Assembly: GCA_023014485.1 (NCBI GenBank)
Contig: JAJOZX010000880.1
Span: 753,501-817,500, forward strand
Direction: 5' to 3'
DNA from: Bathynomus jamesi
Taxonomy: Eukaryota > Arthropoda > Malacostraca > Isopoda > Cirolanidae
DNA length: 64,000 nt
In this document: one piece after another, positions 34,806-47,129 of the stretch
How positions within the stretch are numbered: the stretch's first letter is position 1
Layout: each line of letters opens with the position of its first letter
Made by a program: the position numbers and the translations under genes
The notes under the pieces: generated by a model
The model's input: only the letters and a program-made list of their open reading frames with translations
The model's database searches: none
Told to the model about the DNA's origin: nothing

Positions 34806-35241
34806 TATCAGTAACAGCAGCAGCAGCAAAGTGGCACAAGTACATATAAAGTTCAAGTGCCAAAAACAGTAGAGGTTTCTCAGAAGTATCCACAAGTAGA
34901 AAATTTACATTAAGGGATAGTTACATGATAAAACCCATAATTTATTTGGAGTCCAAGCCCCTACATTGATGTGCAGAAATAGATATCAGCCAATTAGTGT
35001 GGTATTCCAAGAAATTAATCTTGAGTGCATAAAGTGTTAGACTAAGTGAGAATAACAATATTAACTTTGGTGTGGCCAATATGATGATGGCCCAATAAAT
35101 TGTTTCTAAATATATGGTAATGGGGTTCAGTCTGTATCCAATACAGTAGTTTGACACAAAGGTGGTCTGTTCTGTTAGTCTTATTTAATTGTTTTGCATG
35201 AATTACTATTGAAATTGTGCACAAAACTTAAATTGCTTATA
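34806..35241. other. Spacer, no gene seen
   Basis: AT-rich sequence between family B copy 2 and a hAT element. A short CAG repeat (near 34815) is the only simple feature. Confidence 0.4.
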
Positions 35242-35249
35242 ATCACAGG

Positions 35250-37040
35250 CAGTGGCGGTCCTAGCTTACATGATGCCCTGGGCGAACCTCACCTTCAGCG
35301 AACCCCCCCCCCCCTGTTCGCCAACACACACACATTCGAATCCCCCCAAAATAAAGGACAGACATAACTCTTTCACAAAATAACTTTTTATTGGACTAAT
35401 TGTTGGAACTTCAGAACCAAAACAAAGACTCAAATTTCTGAATTTTACAAATCCTTCATCACGTAAATAGAATAACTCACTTAAGAGAATGTAATTATGA
35501 TACTATGAACAGGAAAAATACAAATTAAATTGCACAACTGCCATAAATAAACTAGAGAATCAAATTTCTAAATTGTACAAATGCTCTATCACATAAATAG
35601 AATAAGACACTTAAGAGAGGGTAATTATTATGCTACACTTTGAACAAGAAACAAAATAAATTGCACCACAGCACAACTGCCATCTAAAGCCTGACTCTTC
35701 TTACCTTCCTTGATGCAAAGTCATGAATTAAATCATCATATGAAATCTGCTCAGCAATTGTATGATTTATACTGATGATGGCCAGACCAGTAAGGCGTTC
35801 CTGTGACATAGTTGACCTCAGGTAGGATTTGATGAGCTTCAGCTTTGAAAAGCTCCTCTCTGCTTCAGCAACAGTGACTGGAAGAGTAAGACCAATTCTG
35901 AGAGCAGTCCACAAATTTGGATATATTTCAGAGAGCTCCCTTTCATGGATAAATGTCAGCAGTTCAAGCAAGGATATGGTCTTTGATGGCAAGTCAGGCA
36001 AGTTCTTCAGCTCCTGTGCAAGCTCTCTGCCATCCAAGTCAGATTGTCCCTTAAAGTGTAGTGTAGTACTAAGGTTCACACATTGTTCTGTCAGCTCCTC
36101 AAATGTGAGATTTTGGAAATGTGTCAGCACTCCAAACTTCTCTCCCACAATTTCCAACGTGGAAAATCTTTCCTGAATGGCTGATGTTGCAGCATCAACT
36201 ACTGCATTGAAAAATGTCACCTCCAGCTTCTTCAAAGCATCAATCAAGGGCTCATCAGATGCTTCATAGGAGAAGTGCCGCTTTGTGGACCTCAGCCGTT
36301 TTTGTTTTAACACAGCCTCCACATTCATTTGTTCACAGATATCTGTGGCTGCCATTTGTGCAGCCACAAAACCTGTTGCCCTGTAATTGCGGAGACCTCT
36401 CTGTTTTTTTTAGGAGATTTACTGCAACATCAACGTGCATGCTAGGAGACTGCATCTGCTTGCTCACATGCTGAATTTGGCACAACAGGTCATGCCACAC
36501 CACTGAACAAATGGCGAAGCGGTATGACCCAACCTCCTCTGACAGAGATTGAGCCTCGACCTTTATTACAGAGTCTTTGGTGTGGTCCCTCACCTCGATC
36601 AGTGCATCTCTCACTGCAGCTGCCTGATATCTCAGGCAGTTATCCATTTGTGGTTATTTGACAGACCTTAGTGGCTTAGTGTGAAGATTCGTTCTGTAAT
36701 AAATAATATACATTTCACTATTTAACCAAACCCAGAAAAATAACATTACATATGTTAAAGTATGGGCCTTTATTCCCAATAATATTAATCTGGAAGCATT
36801 TTGCATTGTTTAGGTCTTTTATGGGAAGGTTTATGGAAAATGCAATAGATGGTTTTTTATTAATAAAAATATATTTATTGATCTTTTATTATTTATTTTA
36901 TTTTATTTTTTATTTTATTTATTTCTTTATTTATTTATTCTTATTTTTATTTTTATTTTTTTTGCAGGCGCTCATGCCGCCCCTCCACAAATGCCGCCCT
37001 GTGCGGCTGCCCATATTGCCCATATGAGGAACCGCCACTG
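35250..37040 (-). mobile_element. hAT element with exact 8-bp duplication
   Basis: Starts CAGTGGCGGTCCTAGC and ends GAGGAACCGCCACTG, 12-15 bp inverted repeats. ATCACAGG flanks both sides (35242-35249, 37041-37048), the 8-bp signature of hAT. The minus strand carries the C-terminal part of a transposase. The right part (36870-36965) is a T/A-rich simple stretch of TTTAT motifs. Confidence 0.95.
35684..36647 (-). pseudogene. hAT transposase, C-terminal part
   Basis: Two overlapping minus-strand frames, 36647-36333 and 36367-35684, differ by a frameshift near 36400 in a run of T. The first has helical sequence (AQSLSEEVGSYRFAICSVVW). The second ends with the hAT dimerisation domain: TLPVTVAEAERSFSKLKLIK followed by LRSTMSQERLTGLAIISINH. 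The N-terminal BED finger and the first catalytic part are absent, so the element is a truncated, non-autonomous copy. Confidence 0.9.
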
Positions 37041-37165
37041 ATCACAGGGTAAAATCATTTATTGAAATTATCAGGATTTAATTACTAAACTGCAGATGTT
37101 AATCACCAACAAGATCTCCCATTATAACAAGGGATCTCATCTAGGCTAACTGATTGTGTTATAAG

Positions 37166-38527
37166 TAGTGATGTGAGGCAAGAATATTCTCATTCTCTGG
37201 GAATATTCTGAGAATATTCTCCAAAGTATTATTTGCTGAGAATATTTGAATTTTTTTTTCTTAGTTTTAAAACATTTTTAGAGAATTCTAGAATATTTCA
37301 GAACCTTATGGAACTTTCTAGAATGTGTGAGAACATTCTAGACGACTCCAGAACATTCTAGAATACTCCGGAATTGGGAGAAAATAGTATATAAAGGATG
37401 GCAAATTGTTTCCTTGGTTAGTTGTGGTTGTGTATAGCAAGAGCAAGTATCAAGTAAACTTTTAACACATGGGGATAGCCCAGAAAAGTCTCATGTTCCA
37501 GAGAAGTATATGAAAGAATGCAAAGATCAAGAAAAAGGAGGAGGAGGAGGAAGAAGAACAGCAGAAGGAGGAAGAAGAAGAAATAGACAAAGAAGCTGAT
37601 GATGACGATGAGACAATGATTGATGAGTCAGAATCAGAAATAATTTTGTCAGAATCAGAGTAAATAAAATACCAGGGTAACCAATAATTAATTTCTATAT
37701 AGTTTTGAAAAAATAAAATAAATTAAAAAAAAACTGGTTTTTCATAAAAAAAAAAGTTATACTGAAATTGAACATTTAATTACAAGGGATATTTTTTATT
37801 TATTTCTAAACTGTTTTGTATGATATATTTCATTAATTTCCATATAATTTTGAAAAAAAATCAAATAAATAAAAAATTTTTTTTCATAAAAATCATCAAT
37901 TTTTTATTTATTAGCAATTATACTGAAAAACTGAAATTGAATACTTCATTACAAGGGATATTTTTTCTTTCTAAACTGTTCTGTGTGATATATTTTATTA
38001 ATTTCTATATATAATTTTGAAAAATCAAGTAATTAAAAAAAATCATGATTTTTTCATAAAAAAGCTTACCGTATTATACTAAAAAACTGAAATTGAACAC
38101 TTGATTATTACAAGGGATATTTTTATTTGTTTCTAAAGTGTTTTGTCTGATATATTTCATTAATTTCTATATAATTTGAAAAAATAAAAAAATCATGATT
38201 TTTTTTTTCATAAAAAAATCAATTGATTTAATCACTGCCATCCCTGGTAAATACTGTACTTTGAATTGAAATAGTCTTTATACAATGATTCAATAAATTT
38301 TTTGCATCAGTTAATTTATTTATTTCTTCACTCATCTTATCATTCACTTCTGACTTACAACTAACTTCAGTTCCTGTCAAAATGGAGAAATTCTATTGGA
38401 ATAGTTGAAAAACCCCTCAAATGTTCTAAAAAATAAAATTCTCGAAAATTCTTGGTTTGGAGAATATTCTCAAGAAAATTCTCGAGAATTTCTCCTAAAG
38501 ATTATTCCCGAGAATTTTACAACATTA
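37166..38527. mobile_element. hAT-like element with palindromic AGAATATTCT ends
   Basis: The 8-bp repeat GTTATAAG flanks it (37158-37165, 38528-38535). Termini TAGTGATGT and (inverse) TAATGTTGT are imperfect repeats. The first and last about 150-200 bp are packed with GAGAATATTCT-type palindromes (GAATATTCTGAGAATATTCT). A short coding relic near 37500-37660 is Lys/Glu-rich with no motif. Confidence 0.75.
37680..38225. repeat. AT-rich tandem repeat, about 159-bp unit
   Basis: ACAAGGGATATTTTT recurs at about 37792, 37951 and 38110, 159 bases apart, with shared TGATATATTTCATTAATTTC and ACTGAAATTGAA blocks. About 3.4 units, inside the hAT-like element. Confidence 0.8.
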
Positions 38528-38834
38528 GTTATAAGGAAATCATTCTTCACTCTTCAGTACAAACATTAGTAATGTAATTGTGAAATATTCGAATCTTGTA
38601 AATGTTAAGGCTATTTTGTTGTAAAGATAATTTATTTAAATTAGGTGTCTCGTTGGTCTGGAGTAGCTTTGGGGAGTCGCATCAGCTTTATGGAATCACA
38701 ATTAAAAGTGTTTGGAACAATAGTTAGAAATCTGTGACATGGACTTAAATGGCACTTGACCAACTTCAGGTGAGAGTTTTTGTCACTGAACTCCAACCAA
38801 AAAAAGAATATAAAGGAACTTGAAGAATTTTAAT

Positions 38835-38935
38835 GTGAAGTGTTCATTTGTTGCAGCACAAAAGCTCTATTCTTTAAAAAAAAAAAAAATCACAGGAGGA
38901 AAACCCTATAATTGTTGGAAAAGAAGATATCTTAT
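38835..38935 (+). pseudogene. Remnant of one C2H2 finger of the 22-kb type
   Basis: AATGTGAAGTGTTCATTTG, TTGCAGCACAAAAGC, TTCTTTAAAA and then GGAGGAAAACCCTATAATTG follow the same order as one finger plus linker of exon 3 (NVKCSFVAAQKLYSLKK, then TGGKPYNC). An A run replaces the His region. It is 16 kb from the gene and clearly dead. Confidence 0.72.
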
Positions 38936-39599
38936 TTCAAGAAATTAGGATACACAAGAAAGGGTAACCACCCACCAAGGACAAGAATCACCATGAAGGC
39001 AAGAGGTTACATGAGCACAGTCCAGATGGAAGAACCACCACCAACAAATGCCTAAAAGAAGCCATTAGAAATAAAGATAAAAGGTATAAAGAAAAGTTAT
39101 ACAGTAAAGAGAAAAGAGAATAGTGAAGAGAACTGATAACATTATGCATACAGTAAGAGCCTTAAGAGGGATATATTAACAATGGAAAAACGAGAATTTT
39201 TATCAAGGATATAGTTAGGATCAGAAGATGAATCGGTAATTGTTGGAACTGAAGTAGGGTTACTAGGGTAGTGGGGCAGGAAGGGTGTAGAACCTGAAAA
39301 ATGAGACAGACAAATTAACCAGGACTGGACATGGGCACTTGTTCCCCTGGAAACTGACCTGACCTAGCAGACTCCCAGACAGACTAGGAGTGCTGGAATT
39401 TCTCCTGTCACTGTCCTCAGCTGATCTTTTGCTGTGTCTCATCTACCCTTAGCAGTCCAGCATGTTCCCAAACATACACTTCTGCATACATGCATCTTAC
39501 ACACCACAATCTTTTAAAAATTAAAAAAAGAAAGACCATTTTTAAGAGTCTCAGTACCCTGCGAAGACGACTATAATAACCCGACTTTGGCTTTCCTGT
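38936..39599. other. Spacer, no gene seen
   Basis: No supported feature up to the start of LINE homology. Confidence 0.35.
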
Positions 39600-40684
39600 T
39601 GCCGGTGCCAGGAACACAGATTCGGGTAGCGGGCTTCATTGTGCTACTACCCAATCAAGATGTCCTGGACGGCTGATGCACTTTTTGTGAATTTGTTTGT
39701 TGTTGAAGACCACTTCTCTTCCTTACCGAAACTCCTGCATGAGGCAACTGACAACAACCCCTCTTCTCTATACAATTTCATTCCAGAGGTGGATATTGCT
39801 GTATATTTACTCAACGACCTAACTTGCTCTCGTATTCCTAAACTTGAATCTTCCGAATTCTACACACACTGGTTAAGGCTGACATACCAGTCTCATACTA
39901 AATACTACTGTGCTGTCCGTAGGTGTAAATAATTTTTCCTTATAACCTGAAGAAAGTAAAAAATCCTTTCTACCAGAATACTCCCCTCTTAAAGGCAAAA
40001 GTTGTTTCTTTTAATTCTGTCCCAATTTCTTTCTTGTAAAAATGTTACGAGGATACACGACTATTTGCACCTCTGTCGCTGTCTACCTTTCTCCTAATTC
40101 TACTGACTATCCTAAACGCTTTTGACTACCTTGCTTGCAATGTGGAATACATTCCATCCCACTCTTTCGCTGGTCTCTCCATTTTAGGTAATTTCAATCC
40201 ATCTTTGGTTTTCCTCCCATTTCAGGCATCCCCAATGAACTAACTTACAACTGCTCCATCCTGAATGGCCTAGAGCAGATTGCATGGCACCCTACTCTTA
40301 TCCCCGACCTCCTTGGAGATAATCCCACTGTTCTGGAATTAATTTCTCGCCGCCCATTGTCCTCCTTGCTCTCAAACCATTTCTCCGTTGGGCTCCACCG
40401 ACTACAATCTTGTATGTTTCCTCAGTTTCCTGTGCTATTGCTATAGTTCAGCCTTTGAATCCTTCCAAGAGGAGGCGCATTTGGAACTTTGGCGCTGCCG
40501 ATTGGGATGCCCTTAAACAGTACTTCATTTATTTCCCATGGAATGATGATTACTTCTGTGGTCAGGGAGCCGATGAGTGCCCTGTGCGCATCATGGGTGA
40601 TTCTCTCGGGCATACAAAGGTACACTCCATATTCTTTTCCTACTAGTAATGCAAAAAAAGAAAAAAAACCTTGGTTTAACTTTG

Positions 40685-41094
40685 TGAGGTGCCGTGTGTA
40701 TATATATATATTTATTAGTCTAAAAGTCACTAAAAGAAAGCTGAATGGCAACACAAAAAGATAAACTGGAACGCGGTCTGTTCGTTTATTGGGCTGAACC
40801 AAACGGCAAACGGCATGTATTTTTGTATCTAACTAAATCGTTGGTGCTAAGTTTAATTTGGTAATGGTTCTAAAGTGGTAAAGGAAGCAGGAAGTATAAT
40901 TATTATATCAATTTCGGGGTAATGTCTATTGCTTCTAAAATTAGTAAGGTTAGCTCTTTACGTAGGTCGTTGTGGGACGCTGGCACCAATGGTAGGCCCT
41001 AAAGATCTAAATCAAAGCACCTGTTAGTACCTACCTTTATTGTCTATTTAATAACCTAATACCTAACGGAGTCTAACACCCCCACGTTATTACA
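40685..41094 (+). repeat. Gypsy 5' LTR
   Basis: 410 bp, TGAGGTGCCG to GTTATTACA. It carries a short (TA)n where the 3' LTR has a long one, and single-base and small indel differences to it, so insertion is not recent. Confidence 0.92.
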
Positions 41095-41096
41095 TT

Positions 41097-41114
41097 TGGC
41101 GACGAGGATGGGAT
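41097..41114 (+). promoter_or_regulatory. Gypsy primer-binding site, tRNA-Ser type
   Basis: TGGCGACGAGGATGGGAT begins two bases after the 5' LTR. It is complementary to the CCA end of eukaryotic tRNA-Ser(GCU), whose 3' part reads ATCCCATCCTCGTCG-CCA (from memory of that tRNA). Confidence 0.75.
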
Positions 41115-41199
41115 TTATTTGGTTCTTTGGAAAATTTGATGTAGCCTAGTGTGGGTCGTTCGATTTGGTTGGCTTGTGTTGGTAAGTTACCATACTATA

Positions 41200-41885
41200 G
41201 CTTGGTCCCGCCGGCCTAACTCTAATACTAATTCCTACTCGGCTCTAATTCTAATACTAATTCCGACTCGGCTCTAATTCTAATACTAATTCCGACTCGC
41301 CTCTAATTCTAATACTAATTCCGACTCGGCTCTAATACTAATACTAATTCCGACTCGGCTCTAATACTAATTCCGACTCGGCTCTAATTCTAATACTAAT
41401 TCCGACTCGGCTCTAATTCTAATACTAATTCCGACTCGGCTCTAATTCTAATACTAATTCCGACTCGGCCCTAACTCTAGTACTAATTCCTACGCAGCCC
41501 TAACTCTAGTACTAATTCCTACTCAGCCCTAACTCTCGTACTAATTCCTACTCAGCCCTAACTCTAGTACTAATGCCTACTCAGCCCTAACTCTAGTACT
41601 AATGCCTACTCAGCCCTAACTCTAGTACTAATGCCTACTCAGCCCTAACTCTAGTACTAATGCCTACTCAGCCCTAACTCTAGTACTAATGCCTACTCAG
41701 CCCTAACTCTAGTACTAATTCCTACTCAGCCCTAACTCTAGTACTAATTCCTACTCAGCCCTAACTCTAGTACTAATTCCTACTCAGCCCTAACTCTAGT
41801 ACTAATTCCTACTCAGCCCTAACTCTAGTATTAATTCCTACTCAGCCCTAACTCTAGTATTAATTCCTACTCAGCCCTAATTCTA
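41200..41885. repeat. 29-bp minisatellite in the Gypsy leader
   Basis: About 23 units in two blocks: first the type CTAATTCTAATACTAATTCC-GACTCGG, then the type CTAACTCTAGTACTAATTCC-TACTCAG, with a few units reading AATGCC. Units continue briefly after the nested MITE (42340-42385), so the MITE inserted into the array. Confidence 0.93.
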
Positions 41886-42335
41886 GGGTTGCCAACTCCA
41901 TGAAGTTTGAAAAAAAGGACAAGAACATCAATTCCAATATACTGTCTACAAGGTTAGGGAAAGAAGTAAAATTTTATTTATAATTTACAATTTATACTGC
42001 ATGCTTTTTTATTGCATATTTTCTTAAAGTAAATATTTTTATTGATATACAGATATTGACCCATTGAGTCATGCATTGACAAAATTTATGGTAACAATAT
42101 TTATTTTTAAATTTATACTTTTCCGCTACACGGAACGTTAAAATTTAAGTGAAGAAATGAATTTATAAAATGTTACTCGACTTAAGACTTTATAATTATT
42201 TCCTTTTAAACAAAAGTTTTGTTATAAAACTGTTGTTTGGAACAAGATTGTTATCAGAAAAGGACAAATGGCGTTCTTTCCGAACTCAAGAAAGGACAAG
42301 GACAAAAATCTACAAAAAAGGACGGTTGGCAACCC
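41886..42335. mobile_element. TA-flanked MITE, GGGTTGCCAAC termini
   Basis: Starts GGGTTGCCAAC and ends GTTGGCAACCC, perfect 11-bp inverted repeats, between TA at 41884-41885 and 42336-42337. 450 bp, no protein motif. It lies inside the Gypsy minisatellite. Confidence 0.87.
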
Positions 42336-42471
42336 TAACTAATTCCTACTCAGCTCTAACCCTATTACAATTTCCTATTCAGCCCTAACGGGACGGGGGA
42401 GTAACTAGATCAAATTTAAACCCTACCTTACCTACTTCCCGTTATTTTGCCTAAATCAGTTTTGTTCTAGC

Positions 42472-43920
42472 ATGTCGGTGATTGGCCATATAATCCCCTA
42501 CGAAGACTCTGGGGAGGACTTCGAAGCTTATGCCACAAGGGTGAGGTTTTTATGTACCTTCCTATCTATAATAGGCCCTAAAACATTTGGTTTAGTTATG
42601 GAACTAGTCGCTCCTAAAGCACCGGAAACTTGCACCTATAGTGAATTGGTACAGGACCTAACTAATCACTACAAACTCCGGGCAGTGCCGTATTAAGGAT
42701 TTTTGGGCCCTGGGGCCAAAATATTCTTGGGGTTCCTCAACAAGACAAATTTTCGAGTCATGTAAATTAAGAAAACTATTTATTTCTAAATCAAATAATG
42801 CAAGTTTTACATATATACCAAGCTGCTACAATTACACCAAAACAATTACACAACTATAAGTCCACTACTAATCTATCAAAGTTGGTCACAAAATCATCCA
42901 CCACCAGTATACAAAAGTTTTTTGAGCTGCTTCATATCGCTAAATTTTCCAATCAAGCTCGATATTTAAATTCTGCTAAATATTCTTTTCGATGCATAAC
43001 AATGACAGACTTTACAATTTCTTTTAGGTTAGCATTTGATGTTGACATCAAACACAAATAAATGCGATAAGCAATGAAAGCATTTGGGAAAACAGCCCTC
43101 AGTTTGTGAATTTCCTGTAGTACTCCTAATGGGTGAGTATCAGCTAAAGCGTTTTGTTTGACAAACAGTACAAAATACTGAAACTCAAATGGGAAGCTGT
43201 CTTCAAAATCATTTGGGTAATGGGCTAGCCAGATTTTTTGTTGCTTTTGATGCTTCCTCTGAAGTTAGTTGAGAGATATTGTTGAGCATTCCAAATTTAT
43301 CATTTTAAACATCGGCCCCTAAAACAGCTGGGGGCCTGCCCCCCCTCCCCGTAATACGCCATTGACCCCGAGTAGTTCTTATCTATGAACGTTTCAAATT
43401 TTATTTGAGGCATCAGACTGCGAATGAAAGCATTGCAGAGTTTGTTGCATGTATAAAAACTTATAGCCGTACTGTGAACTTGGCTACAAATTAGACGAAA
43501 TGTTAAGAGAGAGGTTTGTAATGGGTCTCAAAGAGGAGTCTACCCAGAGAGGCCTATTAGCTATACAGGACCTAACTATTAGTGAGGCTGTAGAAATAGC
43601 TGTGGCTAGGGAAGCAGCTGCTAAAGATGTTAGAGCTTTTGGAAATCACAGTAGTAAAGCCCAATACGTAAATAGCTTTAAATCTTCTAGGCCTGGCAGA
43701 CCAAATGAGCCTACTAGACAACAAATGAAAGGTGTGCGTCAAATGCTACTAAACCTAATTTGAACGCTGAACAGGAGGAAAAGCTTTCCAAGCCATGTTA
43801 TTGGGTGTGGAAAACACCATTGGAAGAACGGTTCTCCTTTTAAAGAAGCAGTTGGCCGAAACTGTAGTAAAATAGGCCACATAGCTAAAGTTTGTTTTTC
43901 AAAGTAAACAAGGGGTGAAA
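42472..43920 (+). pseudogene. Gypsy gag, split by a hAT MITE
   Basis: The first piece is 42472-42682 (MSVIGHIIPYEDSGEDFEAY ... YSELVQDLTNHYK). It resumes at 43365 as RVVLIYERFKFYLRHQTANE, then frameshifts to MLRERFVMGLKEESTQRGLL (43500-43763). A broken zinc-knuckle region follows (PCYW in one frame, then CSKIGHIAKVCF), with ligands spread over two frames. The capsid-type helical region is recognisable by order rather than by a named motif. Confidence 0.82.
42683..43364. mobile_element. hAT-type MITE in gag
   Basis: CAGTGCCGTATTAAGG at the left and CCGTAATACGCCATTG at the right are inverted repeats. Flanks ACTCCGGG (42675-42682) and ACCCCGAG (43365-43372) match at six of eight positions. GC-rich GGGCCC subterminal stretches are typical of this type. 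682 bp, no transposase. Confidence 0.85.
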
Positions 43921-43924
43921 AATC

Positions 43925-45954
43925 TAATAACATTTCTAGTGTTAATGCTCCAAATGGAAATACTTCGAACAATGGAATTGAGTACCTATTTTATGAGCAA
44001 GAAAGGGGGGATAATACAAGTCCATATATTGTAGATGTAGGTCTAAATGGAATTACAGTTCCTTTAGAACTAGAAACAGGTGCTGCTCGAACTGTCATAT
44101 CTAAAACAGTTTTTGACAAAACTTTCAATAATACACCTAAACTACATGCATGTAAAACAATACTAAAAAATATGGTAACATACAAATACCTAATTGTGAA
44201 GTAGCATCCATCACAGTTTACGCTAGGTTACTTTCTCATCCTTTAACTCTTTTAGTGGTGGATGAGCAAGGGCCTACTTTACTAGGCTGTGATTGGATTG
44301 TTGCTTTGAAATTGCCTATTGACAAAATTTTGCCAAATGGGTCGGGCAGATGTGCATACACTCGCATATCCATCTGACATAGACTCATCGTTAATGAATT
44401 TTCTTCTCTTTTTGGGTGTGAAGTAAGCAGACTAAAAGACCATCAGGTCTGTATAGAGGTAGACCCTGATGTAACCAAAATTTTGTAAGGCTCGTTCAAT
44501 TGCACATGCACTACAGGAGAAGGTAGATTTAGAAATTGATAGGCTGCTCAAAGATAAAATTATCGAAACAGTCACATACACTAAGTGGGTTGCCCCGGTA
44601 GTTCCTGTATTAAAACCTGACAAGTCAATGTGGTTATGTGGGGCTTACCGTTTAACAGCAAATAGAGCAGTTCTTGTAGATTGCTACCCTATACCCAAGC
44701 CTGATGAGTTATTTAGTTCTCTTGCTCGGGGTAACTAAACTAGATACTGTATGTCCCAAGCCAATGCTCAACTAAGTTTAGATGAAAATTCTAAAGAGCT
44801 AACTCATAAATACGCACCGAGGTCTATGTAGGTACAATAGGCTATGCTATGGAATAGTATCGGCTCCCGGTATTTTTCAGAGAGCAATGGACCAAGTTCT
44901 AGGTCATATTCCGGGTGTACTTTGTTTTCTAGATGATGTCCTCATTTCAGGTTCATCTGAAAAAGAACACCTAACTAGATTAACAACAGTTCTAAAAAGA
45001 CTCCGCGATGCCAGACTTAAGCTAAAGAAAGAAAAGTGTCTTGGGTCACTAATGAGGTTTCATATTTGGGGTTCCGCATAGATGCCTCAGGCATTCATCC
45101 AACGGTGGATAAACTAGAAGCGATGAAAAATACACAACCCCGACAAAACATAACACAGTTACAAACTTATTTAGGTCTCCTAAACTTTTATAGGAAATTT
45201 TTGCCTAATGCATCGACTTTCCTTGAACCCCTAAATAAGTTATGATCTGGGGAACAGTGGAGATGGGATAAAACCCAAAAGGAAGCATTTGAAGCTTCAA
45301 AGGACGTACTCTTAAAGTCCACTTTCGTAGTGCATTATGATCCTAAATTTCCTCTCGCAGTTTCAGCGGATAGCAGTTTTTATGGAATTGGAGCAGTTAT
45401 CTCACCACATTGATGGTGTAGATGGGCCTATCTGTTTTGCTTCTAGTACACTAACTGAGACTGAAAGGCGATATGCACAACTTGAACGTGAAGCCTTAGG
45501 TTTAGTATTTGCAGTAAAGAAATTTCATTTCTATTTATGGGGTCATGAATTCAAACTAATTTCTGACCATAAGCCTCTTTTAGGTTTATTTTCACATACT
45601 AAAAATATTCCAGTTACTGCTTCAGGTAGGATTCAACGAGGGACACTAATTCTACAAGCCTATAAATTTGACTGAGTACATCGGTCAGGCAAACTTCTAG
45701 GTACGGCTGATGCGCTACGTAGGTTGCCTTTAGGAAATACAAATGAATGCGTACCTATACCTACAGAATGGGTTCACTTGGTGGAATTTTTGGACTCCAC
45801 TTCAGTAACTGCAGTACAGATAGAGCAGTGGACAAAATCAGAACCTATTCTGTCTAGGGTCATCCATTACTGCTCAGTTGGTTGGCCTACTAAGGTTGAG
45901 AGTGAATTACAGCCTTTTTATCAACGTCAGTCGGGACTCTCAATCCAAAATGGC
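43925..45954 (+). pseudogene. Gypsy protease, reverse transcriptase and RNase H
   Basis: Protease near 44040-44330: the active-site triplet reads E-T-G in LELETGAARTVIS where D-T/S-G is expected, and LLGCDWI follows. RT about 44500-45240: VAPVVPVLKPDKSMWL, the active site in LCFLDDVLISGSSEKEHL (44919 on), and TYLGLLNFYRKFLPNAS. RNase H about 45340-45600 with VSADSSFYGIGAVI, REALGLVFAVKKFHFYLWG and SDHKPLLGLF. The integrase zinc region starts about 45700. Frameshifts near 44165, 44480, 44730, 45040, 45240 and 45390 make it dead. A BEL element cuts it at 45954. Confidence 0.9.
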
Positions 45955-46632
45955 TATGGAAAACTGATGAGTGGGTAGTTGGGAGGTAACGAAAATGGTT
46001 CACTGAGTAGGTAGGTAGTTAATCTAACAATCATTAAATTGCTTTTATGTCAATAACTGGGTGGAAGAAACCAATTGGTTGCTCACCAGAGTTATTCTCC
46101 ACACTAGTATTTATATACTGTGTGGGAGGAGCGTGCTCGGTAATGGAGATACATTACCGCTAAACCAACCGAGGAATAAACCAAGACAACGCTGGTACAA
46201 GAAGCCCGCGAAGAAGAGAACAAAGGGTGAACGAAAACGACGAACGGGGCGAGAGGACGTACCAGCAAAGTACGCTCTCGAATGAGACAACCGGAGAAGG
46301 GAGAGACTGTAATAACTAAAAGTAAGTGACTAATATGAGTTTTAACACCAAACAGTTAAGAACATTAAATTAAGCTGGGTCAAACAAGTTAGGCCTACAT
46401 TGTGACCTAAGACCCAGCATCAACTCATAGCTTAACAAAGGTGAAGGTAGATTGCCCTAACCTAATCTTGTGAGGAATCCTACTGTGGACTTCAATTTAT
46501 CTGCCCGCTCTGGACCATTTCCGGAATCTCTAGGCTGACCCCTCTAGGCTAGACTTGATCTACTCTATAGTTAGACTGGAGATATAAGGGGTGGGTTAAT
46601 TGTGGACCAATTCAAACAGAGCATTTTTCGCA
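45955..46632 (+). repeat. BEL/Pao 5' LTR
   Basis: Followed directly by TTGGTGGTCCGTGTGTGG. TGGTGGTCCGTG would be the primer-binding site; I cannot name the tRNA. The LTR differs from the 3' copy at few positions. Confidence 0.9.
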
Positions 46633-47129
46633 TTGGTGGTCCGTGTGTGGGGAATTAACAAACCTTAACCTTACTTAACAAAAATTGCAGAATTAGGCTA
46701 AATGGTCTAGCCTAAGCCTAACCTGAGCAAGCCTAATTAGGTCTACAACCTAGGGCCTAGCTAGGAAACATTTACATTTAAGGAGTCTCATTCTCTTATA
46801 AGCTTAGACCTGAGTGACACATAAGTACTTGGTGGGGATTAAACCAAATTTAAACTTGACTGTTTTGTCTGTTCTCTCTCTTCTCTGGTAATTTCTTCTT
46901 GTCCAATATTTTATTACGATCCCCAGTTAAACAACATTAGTGAACAAGCATTTAAAATGCATACAACTCCAAGCATCCAATTCTTCTTTTAAGGAAGAAT
47001 CACTCAACAGATTTTTTCAACAGGCACATGCATTCCTTGCAATCTGTGTATATATATGTATATATACACTGTACTCTTTACATGTGCCACAAATACACTC
47101 AACCTATCTGAACATAAGCAATGATTGCA
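46633..47129. other. BEL internal leader region, no coding motif
   Basis: Sequence after the 5' LTR with the probable primer site and no recognisable gag or pol frame. Confidence 0.5.

Noticed and set aside
35829..36176. Plus-strand frame inside the hAT element
   Set aside because: Shadow of the minus-strand dimerisation domain.
41200..41885. CRISPR-like array
   Set aside because: Units are contiguous with no unique spacers and sit in a eukaryotic retrotransposon leader.
42798..43061. 87-codon frame within the hAT MITE in gag
   Set aside because: No motif, and the element at this size is non-autonomous; composition explains the frame.
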